DNA of 7,314 bases from Euryarchaeota archaeon UBA36 (GTDB lineage Archaea; Thermoplasmatota; Poseidoniia; Poseidoniales; Thalassarchaeaceae). Below, piece by piece: positions 1-5,871 of the stretch. Numbering within the stretch: the stretch's first letter is position 1; every line of letters begins with the position of its first letter. Under the pieces are notes generated by a model that made no database searches, was not told where the DNA came from, and saw only the letters and a list, made by a program, of their open reading frames with translations. Made by a program: the position numbers and the translations under genes. Location: positions 494 to 7,807 of the forward strand of contig DAJW01000145.1 of NCBI GenBank assembly GCA_002496485.1, read 5' to 3'.

Positions 1-987
1 ATGTCTGAGAGAGGGGGAGAGATTGAAACGGTCAGTTTTCTAAATCGAGATAGTACTGAGTATAATTCACCCATAACTGAAAGGAAAAAGCATAGAGTCC
101 CGGATAAATTGATAACTAAGATTTTAGATATGCAAATGAATCATGAACAAATTTCTCGAGCTATAGCAAAAATGGGTGGCGAATTAATAGAAACGAGAAC
201 GGTAACAGATGGCCCGAATAATACTGAAAGGTGGATTGATTGTGAAATAGGTGAGAAAGAGCATATTATTGCAATGCCTAGATGGAGAAGCGATATTATG
301 CATCCAATAGACGTAGTCGAAGATATAGCTATAGGATTTGGATTTAGCAATCTTCCTGAGAAAAAAAGCTCGATTCATATTGATGCAATTCCATTAAATG
401 CTTCAAATTTGTATAGAAGAGTTGGTGAGAGTTTAAGGTCCTCTAACCTGCAGGAAATACAGACTCTGACTCTGTCGAATGAAAAGGATCAATTTGAATT
501 AATGAGATGGATGAAAAATAAGACGGTTACTGTAATTTCAAATCCAATTACGATTGATCATACAATATTGAGACAATATATTTTACCTTCCTTACTAAGG
601 TTACTTTCTGCCAATAGGCATTATGAATTACCTCAAAGAGTATATGAAATTGGAGAGGTAGTTAGAAATAATTTGAATCAAAAGCGGGCTGCTTGGGCAT
701 GCGCTGAAGTAGGAAGTGGATTTACTACGGCTAAAGGGATAGCAATGGCTTTGTTGAGGGACCTAGGCACTGATTTAGAAAAGGTGAGTTTTGTTGCAAC
801 CGATGAAGGAACTGGCCCCTGGATTAATGGAAGGGGAGCAATAATAAAAATCAAAAGTGAGAAAATTGGGGAAATAGGGGAAATAGATCCCGAAGTTAGT
901 GAAAGTTTTGGCATAAAATCTCCTATTCATGCTGGGGAATTTGATTTAGAGATAATTGGTAGAATAGTTAATGACCCAATATTATAA
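1..987 (+). CDS. pheT: Phenylalanyl-tRNA synthetase beta subunit, archaeal type (5'-truncated by window edge)
   Basis: This is the C-terminal 328 residues of PheT, which with PheS charges tRNA-Phe in the cytoplasm as an alpha2-beta2 enzyme. Numbering from the first visible codon, residues about 28-115 look like the B5 domain, ending in PRWRSDIMHPIDVVEDIAIG (93-112), with the Asp/Glu cluster D98, D104, E107 and D108. Residues about 133-320 form the inactive synthetase-like core, with NPITIDHTILRQYILPSLL (181-199), LPQRVYEIGEVV (210-221) and the terminal IGEIDPEV (292-299) followed by FGI and a GEFDL motif. Archaeal PheT is usually about 550 residues, so the ATG at position 1 is almost certainly an internal Met and about 200 N-terminal residues lie outside the window. 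It ends in TAA at 985-987, one base from the stop of the convergent small ORF. T-rich tracts just downstream could end its transcript. Family identification is from recalled motifs and is secure. Confidence 0.95.
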   Translation: MSERGGEIETVSFLNRDSTEYNSPITERKKHRVPDKLITKILDMQMNHEQISRAIAKMGGELIETRTVTDGPNNTERWIDCEIGEKEHIIAMPRWRSDIMHPIDVVEDIAIGFGFSNLPEKKSSIHIDAIPLNASNLYRRVGESLRSSNLQEIQTLTLSNEKDQFELMRWMKNKTVTVISNPITIDHTILRQYILPSLLRLLSANRHYELPQRVYEIGEVVRNNLNQKRAAWACAEVGSGFTTAKGIAMALLRDLGTDLEKVSFVATDEGTGPWINGRGAIIKIKSEKIGEIGEIDPEVSESFGIKSPIHAGEFDLEIIGRIVNDPIL

Positions 988-988
988 T

Positions 989-1183
989 TTATTTTTTATC
1001 CGATAATACCTTCAATGCATCATTGAATGTTGCATTATTAATATGTGCATTTTCATCAGATTCTTTAGCATTTTTTTTGCCCTTTTTTCTTTCATATTGG
1101 ACCACATTTTCGACATATTTTGTTCTCTTAATTCCGCGCGACTTCTTCTTTCTCTTGAACGGCCATATACCTGCCATATCCAT
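989..1183 (-). CDS. Small Lys/Arg-rich hypothetical protein (64 aa)
   Basis: This is a possible 64-residue protein that I do not recognise. It opens MDMAGIWPFKRKKKSRGIKR, continues with a second basic patch (ERKKGKK, residues 31-37), and has a less charged tail ending LKVLSDKK. The charge suggests nucleic-acid or ribosome contact, but that is inference only. It has no signal peptide, membrane segment or Cys motif. The start could be either the ATG at 1181-1183 or the ATG two codons on (1175-1177). No Shine-Dalgarno precedes them, but a TATA-like AATTTTAT lies about 34 bases upstream. It fills the space between pheT and rnhB almost exactly and stops one base from the pheT stop, which suggests a retained gene. 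The main doubt is that its lysines are the antisense of T8 and T6 runs at 1071-1088, which might simply be the U-rich terminator of pheT. The competing frames here look less protein-like. Confidence 0.5.
   Translation of the reverse strand: MDMAGIWPFKRKKKSRGIKRTKYVENVVQYERKKGKKNAKESDENAHINNATFNDALKVLSDKK
1071..1088 (+). terminator. Candidate U-tract terminator for pheT
   Basis: A run of eight T (1071-1078), then GCCC, then six T (1083-1088) lies 84-101 bases past the pheT stop on the pheT strand. A further six T occur right after the stop (992-997). Archaeal intrinsic termination is driven mainly by U-rich tracts, so these are reasonable termination sites. They lie inside the antisense small ORF, where they encode lysines, so the base composition may have a coding explanation instead. 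Confidence 0.35.
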
Positions 1184-1213
1184 GGAGGGAAGAAGTAAAA
1201 CTTCAATACTTCC

Positions 1214-1221
1214 ATAAAATT
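1214..1221 (-). promoter_or_regulatory. TATA-like element for the 64-aa ORF
   Basis: On the minus strand this reads AATTTTAT, centred about 34 bases upstream of the ATG at 1181-1183. That spacing suits an archaeal TATA box about 26 bases before a transcript with a very short leader. The absence of a Shine-Dalgarno fits such a leader. The call rests on one AT-rich motif in an AT-rich genome. Confidence 0.25.
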
Positions 1222-1247
1222 GGACGAAAAACAGAATAAATCAAGTG

Positions 1248-1255
1248 TTTTATTG
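1248..1255 (+). promoter_or_regulatory. TATA-like element for rnhB
   Basis: TTTTATTG is centred about 31 bases upstream of the ATG at 1283. With the usual archaeal distance of about 26 bases to the transcript start, transcription would begin near 1278, after the alternative ATG at 1271. This favours the 1283 start. The same octamer occurs downstream of gltX at 3781. The assignment is weak because the genome is AT-rich. Confidence 0.3.
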
Positions 1256-1272
1256 TACTTTGATGTAGTAAT

Positions 1273-1277
1273 GGGAG
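1273..1277 (+). promoter_or_regulatory. Shine-Dalgarno-like GGGAG deciding the rnhB start
   Basis: GGGAG ends five bases before the ATG at 1283 and overlaps the alternative ATG at 1271. No purine-rich site precedes 1271. It therefore supports initiation at 1283, two codons before the conserved GVDEAGRG motif. Confidence 0.4.
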
Positions 1278-1282
1278 TACAG

Positions 1283-2008
1283 ATGTTGGGGGTTGATGAG
1301 GCTGGAAGGGGTCCAGTTATTGGTCCGCTTGTAGTATGTTCATTGTGTATTCCAGAAACAGATTATGGGTTGTTAGATTCCATAGGAGTTGATGATTCGA
1401 AAAAACTCTCTAGAAAAAAACGAAAACGGGTGGCGGATGCAATTATGGAATTTATCAAAGATGAAAAATGGTCATTGGGAGTTAGAATTTCGAGTGCTCT
1501 GGAAATTGATGCCAATAGTATCAATTCTAATCTAAACTCATTGGAAATCAATCTTTTTGTTGATTCGATACTTAGATGCGCGAATGAAGATTATCCAGGA
1601 GTAATATATGCAGATGCATGTGATGTGGATGAACAGAGATTTGGTAGTAGGTTGAGAGAGAAGTTAGGAAATTCATTAAATGATTGGGAAATAATCTCGA
1701 AACACGGAATGGATGGTAAAAATTTAGTTACAGGTGCTGCAAGTATAGTTGCAAAGGTTATCAGAGATAAGGAGATTGAAGATTTAGAAGAAGAATTAGG
1801 TATGGAATTAGGATCTGGATATCCTTCAGATCCAAAAACTATTGATGCAGTTATCGAACTTTGTAGGGGAAAATTACCACATGAGTCAATTAGATGGAGT
1901 TGGGCTACTATAAGTAAGGTCTGGAAAGATCTTGGGAAGGGAAACCCTCCAACAAGAAATTATGATGGACAAATTACTATGGAAAGCAAAATAGATGATT
2001 GGGGATAA
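1283..2008 (+). CDS. rnhB: Ribonuclease HII
   Basis: RNase HII cleaves the RNA strand of RNA/DNA hybrids and excises misincorporated ribonucleotides. From the ATG at 1283 it is 241 residues, near or slightly above the usual archaeal length. The N-terminus carries the family motif LGVDEAGRGPVIGPLVV with metal-binding D5 and E6. A third acidic position is D111 in YADACDVD. The AASIVAKVIRD block (152-162) probably supplies the fourth acid, and GSGYPSDP (177-184) follows. The frame is open back to a TTG at 1220 and includes an ATG at 1271. I chose 1283 because GGGAG lies five bases upstream, because archaeal homologues begin only a few residues before G-x-DEAGRG, and because of the TATA-like position. 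The C-terminus ends ESKIDDWG, resembling a PCNA-interacting peptide. gltX follows after 42 bases on the same strand, so an operon is likely. Function is secure; the start is less so. Confidence 0.93.
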   Translation: MLGVDEAGRGPVIGPLVVCSLCIPETDYGLLDSIGVDDSKKLSRKKRKRVADAIMEFIKDEKWSLGVRISSALEIDANSINSNLNSLEINLFVDSILRCANEDYPGVIYADACDVDEQRFGSRLREKLGNSLNDWEIISKHGMDGKNLVTGAASIVAKVIRDKEIEDLEEELGMELGSGYPSDPKTIDAVIELCRGKLPHESIRWSWATISKVWKDLGKGNPPTRNYDGQITMESKIDDWG

Positions 2009-2040
2009 TAAGTGAAGGCGGTTTGGTATTGTTTGAAAGA

Positions 2041-2045
2041 GTGAT
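2041..2045 (+). promoter_or_regulatory. Weak Shine-Dalgarno for gltX
   Basis: GTGAT, within the near-match GAGTGAT (2039-2045), complements the AUCAC of the archaeal 16S rRNA 3' end and lies five bases before the gltX ATG. An in-frame TAG directly abuts the ATG (2048-2050), so no longer N-terminus is possible. Confidence 0.4.
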
Positions 2046-2050
2046 AATAG

Positions 2051-3775
2051 ATGGAGTGGGCGAGAGAAATTGAATTTATTGTCAGAAAATACGCTTTACA
2101 GAATTCGCTTGAATATAATGGCAAAGGTAAGTCGGGGAGTGTTTTAGGGAGAATTTTATCAGAGAGGACAGACCTGAGAGAAAAAGCTAGATCTTTGAAA
2201 AAATTAGTTGAAGAAGAGGTTGAAGAAGCTAATAAAATAGCAAAAAATCAGGGATTAGAAGTAGTGAAAGAAATTTTAGAGGAGTTAGCTCCTGATGCTT
2301 TAGTAAGAAAAAAACAGGTAAAGAATACTGGGCTAAAGGAATTACCGGGCGATACTTCGGCAGTGATTCTTAGATTTGCACCCAATCCAAATGGTCCTCT
2401 ATCACTAGGGCATTCAAGAGGAGTAATAATTAATTCAGAATATGCAAAATTATATGGGGGGAAAGTTGTACTAAGATTCGACGATACAGATACAAAAATC
2501 AAACCGCCGATTTTAGAGGCCTATCAATGGATTATTGATGAATATGAATGGTTAACCGGAAAATCTCCTGATGTTATTGTTAGAGCAAGTGAAAGAATGG
2601 AAATTTATCTTGATTATGCAGAAAAAATACTGAAAGCAGATTTTGCATATGTCTGTAATTGTACTCAGAATGAGTTCAAAAGATATAGAGTTGATATGGA
2701 GTCTTGTCCATGTAGAATAAATACTGTTTCAGATAACATTTCAGCATGGAATGAAATGATTGCCGGAAAAAGAGAAGAGGGTAGTGCCATAGTTCGGATA
2801 AAAACCGATATGAAACTTCCCAATCCAGCATTAAGGGACTGGCCGGCATTAAGAATTCAAAAAGCTCAACATCCAATTGTAGGATCTAAATATCACGTCT
2901 GGCCTTTATTGGATTTTCAAAGTGCAGTTGAGGATTATGAACAAGGAATTACTCACATCATAAGAGGAAAAGATTTGATGGATAGTACAAGAAAACAAAC
3001 TATCTTGTATGAAAAAATGGGTTGGAAATATCCTGAAACTCTTTATTGGGGGAGAGTTAAGTTATTGGGATTTGGAAAATTTTCCACTTCCGAGATGAGA
3101 TCATCGATAGAAAATGGTGAATATGAAGGTTGGAATGAATTATTCTTACCTACAATTGGCGCTCTAAGAAGAAGGGGTTTCTCTGCTGAATCAATAAAAA
3201 GATACTGGTTAGAATTAGGTCTGACTCAGAAGGATATTTCAGTACCAATGAAGACAATAGAATCAGTTAATTCAAAAATTATCGATAAGAAATGTGAGAG
3301 ACGAATATTCGTTGAAAATCCTGTTGAATTCAATTTAAACTTACAATCTAAAAATGAAAGCAAAGATGAGTTTCCAGTCAGTATCTTATTAGAAAAACAT
3401 CCTGAAATTGAGATGGGACACAGAAGATGGATAATTTCTGACAGGATTTTTCTAGGAAAAGATGATAGTAATATTGAATCCTTGAGATTGAAGGGTCTTG
3501 CTGATGTGAAAATTGAATTTGATAAGAAGGAAATTGAGTTAGAAAGTATTGAAAAATCTGATGATAGGAGCATTGTCCACTGGTTACCGGTCGGTATGCA
3601 AAGAGATGCGATACTAGTTTCGCCCAAGGAAGGAAGAAATTCTGTAATTCATGGATTGATAGAAGATTTTGAATTAATTGAGGGCGAGGTATATCAGTTT
3701 GAGAGATTGGGTTTTGCTAGAGTGGAAGAAAATATGCCAGAGTCACCAGTAAAATTAGTCTGGCTGCATAATTGA
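2051..3775 (+). CDS. gltX: Glutamyl-tRNA synthetase, archaeal type
   Basis: This class I synthetase of 574 residues attaches Glu to tRNA-Glu. Archaeal forms are generally non-discriminating and also charge tRNA-Gln for later amidation (family knowledge). The archaeal N-terminal extension (about 1-100) includes KYALQNSLEYNGKGKSGSVL. The Rossmann fold starts at FAPNPNGPLSLGHSRG (109-124), which holds the HIGH signature, followed by LRFDDTDTKIKPP (141-153). A probable zinc knuckle is C202-x-C204 with C219-x-C221. ITHIIRGKDLMDSTRKQ (300-316) is the family block before the KMSKS region, which here reads KFSTSEMRSSI (343-353) and runs into LPTIGALRRRGF (366-377). The C-terminal beta-barrel anticodon-binding region (about 400-574) is more divergent. 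The start is fixed by an in-frame TAG immediately upstream. The gene ends with tandem in-frame stops, TGA then TAA (3773-3778). It is probably co-transcribed with rnhB. Confidence 0.96.
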   Translation: MEWAREIEFIVRKYALQNSLEYNGKGKSGSVLGRILSERTDLREKARSLKKLVEEEVEEANKIAKNQGLEVVKEILEELAPDALVRKKQVKNTGLKELPGDTSAVILRFAPNPNGPLSLGHSRGVIINSEYAKLYGGKVVLRFDDTDTKIKPPILEAYQWIIDEYEWLTGKSPDVIVRASERMEIYLDYAEKILKADFAYVCNCTQNEFKRYRVDMESCPCRINTVSDNISAWNEMIAGKREEGSAIVRIKTDMKLPNPALRDWPALRIQKAQHPIVGSKYHVWPLLDFQSAVEDYEQGITHIIRGKDLMDSTRKQTILYEKMGWKYPETLYWGRVKLLGFGKFSTSEMRSSIENGEYEGWNELFLPTIGALRRRGFSAESIKRYWLELGLTQKDISVPMKTIESVNSKIIDKKCERRIFVENPVEFNLNLQSKNESKDEFPVSILLEKHPEIEMGHRRWIISDRIFLGKDDSNIESLRLKGLADVKIEFDKKEIELESIEKSDDRSIVHWLPVGMQRDAILVSPKEGRNSVIHGLIEDFELIEGEVYQFERLGFARVEENMPESPVKLVWLHN

Positions 3776-3780
3776 TAAAG

Positions 3781-3800
3781 TTTTATTGAACCCAATAAAA
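3781..3800. repeat. Perfect 8-bp inverted repeat with 4-base spacer
   Basis: TTTTATTG (3781-3788), spacer AACC, then CAATAAAA (3793-3800) form a perfect inverted repeat six bases after the gltX stop. As RNA it would be an A/U-dominated hairpin. As DNA it is symmetric, so it could bind a dimeric regulator, or hold TATA-like TTTTAT on both strands. It could serve the end of gltX, the start of the membrane-protein gene, or both. The stem is too AT-rich for a classical stable terminator. Confidence 0.5.
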
Positions 3801-3859
3801 GTGTTATTCGAGTAATCTAACATGCGTCGCATTCAAGAGAATGACGTCAATCAGAGTAT

Positions 3860-5869
3860 ATGGGAGATGATAACAGAAGGGAGTCAATCAGCCTGATTAT
3901 ACTGCTCTTATTTGTTATTCTAGTGCCCATAAGTGTATCATCCGAGGAAGTAAATACTTGTTGTGATTCAGATGATTTTAATATGTACCTAATTGATGAA
4001 GCGGATCAAGGAAAGTTGACTCCCTTTGATAATGAATTAATAGAAGAAAAATCTACATTAGTTACTCCTTCTATAGCTGGAGAAATAGAAATTGGTAAAT
4101 GGGGCATATTATGGAGTGAGGATTCATCTTATCCATCGAGTTCATGGAATTTTAGAATTCCATACGAAATTGTTGATTCATCCGGCGTTACAACAAATTC
4201 TACTCTAAGAGTAAAAATTGGAGATAGTAACTTTGAGAGTAATCCACAATTGCCTGGCGCATTTCTCCAGGGTTCGGGTGAACTACAAATTTCAGTTGAT
4301 ATAGAAAGTGGAGAAATATCTGAAGGAGATAGAATAGAGGTTACGTTTAGTGTTCGGGGCTTAGTATTCTCAAATCCTGGTAGTGATTCTGGAATAAAAT
4401 TTCTATGGGGGAGTACAGAAAATAATGCAGCACTATCTCTTAGATTCCCATTGTTACAAATGGAGATGAGAGAAGCTAATGTAAAGGGCAGTTTAGTATT
4501 TTTTCCTGTTTTTCTTAAGTCTGGATTTGGAGATAAAATGTGGACAAATTCAGAAGGAACATTCATGGTAAAAAATTCTGAGGTTACCCAAAGCCCTATT
4601 ACTACGATGAATGAAGAGGGAATAATTGTAACATTTGTCTGGGAGATTCCTGAAGGAACAGAGAGTGGTATTTTTAGAACTGATTTCGAATTGTCTCCGC
4701 AGTCGGATTTGATTCTCAGAGTAGATAAAAATCATGATATTACAATAGGGGTTGATTCTGGCGACTCAAGTTGGTATCCTGATGAAGAGCCAACCAGAGT
4801 TGGGGGGTCAGAGCTACAAATTATTGTTGACTCAGTTTACAATAGTGGAGATATATCTAGGGATGTTTCAATCAGATTTGATGGGGCAATGTCACAATGG
4901 ATGAGGTGGGGCCTAGATAATATAGGAAATTCGAGCCTAGCCTCAAATAGTTGGTGGAGGAATCTTAATTCTTATTCTGATTCCATTAGTAGTTCAGACA
5001 AACAGAATGGAAAGGTAGATGACTCTGAAATTTATGCTTTAAGGAATCATCTTACGGGTTCTAAAAGTGATTTACGATCATTCCTAGCATCTGGTTTATT
5101 CATTGAGTCTGAATCAATTTTTGGTAAAAATCCAGTTGAGTTGGGGCCAATAGAGGTTAGCTTGGATTTTGGAAGTTCGAGAGCATTTAATTCTGAGAGA
5201 ATATCTATTGCAATTTCAGCGAGTTCTGATGTTGAGAAAAATTCTAGAGAATTACTCATAAAAGATTTCATACAAGTTGGCGGATATGAATATTGGACTA
5301 AAGTAGAGTTAAGTCTTGAGATAAATACTGGGATGTTGTCTGGATTCGGTGGCGTATTTTCTGAATCTGAGGATATTACTTATTCACATAGAAGATGGAT
5401 AATTCTAGAGATTTTGACAATTCAGGAAGAAGACATTACAAAAGATGATACATTTAGAGTTGAGTTCTCCACATCAAATTCTCTAGTTTACAGTCCATTA
5501 GTCTCCTCTATGATTGCTATATTTGCAATTGTAGCTGCAATTGCTATTGCAATCGGATTAACTAGGAAAAGAGCTAGATATCCAAGCATGGTGATGGTAG
5601 GAGTTCTGGGTATTCTAACTGTAGTTGTATATTGGTTTGGATTACCAATGCAGATTGTTCTAGGAGTTGTTTCATCTAGTATTTTGTTAGTATTCCCAGT
5701 AGCATTAATATCTCCAACTAATATAAGTTTGGATGATTCGGGTATTACTAAAAAACAGTTGGGCAGAGTAAAATGCCCTTCTTGCAATAAGAAAAATCCT
5801 ATTTACTCAGAAATAAGGCCTTTGAGAATAGATTGTTCGGGATGTGGAAATACCTTAAGGATAGAATGA
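3860..5869 (+). CDS. Secreted, membrane-anchored protein with C-terminal cytoplasmic zinc ribbon
   Basis: I do not recognise a named family for these 669 residues. A Sec-type signal peptide is clear: charged start, hydrophobic stretch SLIILLLFVILVPISV (11-26), and possible cleavage after SS (27-28). Residues about 30-544 are a Ser-, Asp- and Gly-rich, beta-strand-like ectodomain with alternating hydrophobic positions, probably several Ig-like units. It includes a degenerate EF-hand-like loop at 379-390 and only two cysteines, C34-C35. Three membrane segments follow (about 545-567, 576-594 and 597-618). The first loop, RKRARYP, is positively charged and so probably cytoplasmic. The tail holds C639-x2-C642 and C659-x2-C662, a zinc ribbon on the inside. 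The ATG at 3860 is the only usable start because an in-frame TGA lies at 3842-3844; no Shine-Dalgarno is visible. A cell-surface or envelope role is inferred. The gene may be transcribed separately from gltX, and its stop is two bases from that of rps15. Confidence 0.88.
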   Translation: MGDDNRRESISLIILLLFVILVPISVSSEEVNTCCDSDDFNMYLIDEADQGKLTPFDNELIEEKSTLVTPSIAGEIEIGKWGILWSEDSSYPSSSWNFRIPYEIVDSSGVTTNSTLRVKIGDSNFESNPQLPGAFLQGSGELQISVDIESGEISEGDRIEVTFSVRGLVFSNPGSDSGIKFLWGSTENNAALSLRFPLLQMEMREANVKGSLVFFPVFLKSGFGDKMWTNSEGTFMVKNSEVTQSPITTMNEEGIIVTFVWEIPEGTESGIFRTDFELSPQSDLILRVDKNHDITIGVDSGDSSWYPDEEPTRVGGSELQIIVDSVYNSGDISRDVSIRFDGAMSQWMRWGLDNIGNSSLASNSWWRNLNSYSDSISSSDKQNGKVDDSEIYALRNHLTGSKSDLRSFLASGLFIESESIFGKNPVELGPIEVSLDFGSSRAFNSERISIAISASSDVEKNSRELLIKDFIQVGGYEYWTKVELSLEINTGMLSGFGGVFSESEDITYSHRRWIILEILTIQEEDITKDDTFRVEFSTSNSLVYSPLVSSMIAIFAIVAAIAIAIGLTRKRARYPSMVMVGVLGILTVVVYWFGLPMQIVLGVVSSSILLVFPVALISPTNISLDDSGITKKQLGRVKCPSCNKKNPIYSEIRPLRIDCSGCGNTLRIE

Positions 5870-5871
5870 AG

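Noticed and set aside
1012..1217. Other open frames over the pheT-rnhB gap (67-aa minus frame and 64-aa hydrophobic plus frame)
   Set aside because: Both read through the same interval as the basic ORF. The plus frame is Phe/Leu-rich only because it reads the T tracts, and the other has implausible Met/Trp/Arg composition.
1220..1282. Longer rnhB N-terminus from TTG at 1220 or ATG at 1271
   Set aside because: The extra residues show no family similarity, TTG is a weak start, and neither start has a Shine-Dalgarno, whereas GGGAG precedes the ATG at 1283 just before the conserved motif. 1271 remains possible.
3226..3627. 133-codon antisense open frame within gltX, and similar antisense frames in the membrane-protein gene
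   Set aside because: They are Ser/Phe/Leu-rich shadows of strongly supported genes, with no start signals or recognisable motifs.
3422..5404. 15-base repeat AGAAGATGGATAATT in gltX (3422-3436) and the membrane-protein gene (5390-5404), giving HRRWII in both proteins
   Set aside because: It occurs twice only, in frame in unrelated folds, with flanks that do not match. Chance reuse of common codons is the simplest explanation.
5520..5556. Repeated TGCAATTG-like units
   Set aside because: They encode the Ala/Ile-rich first membrane helix, so the repetition follows from the amino-acid composition.
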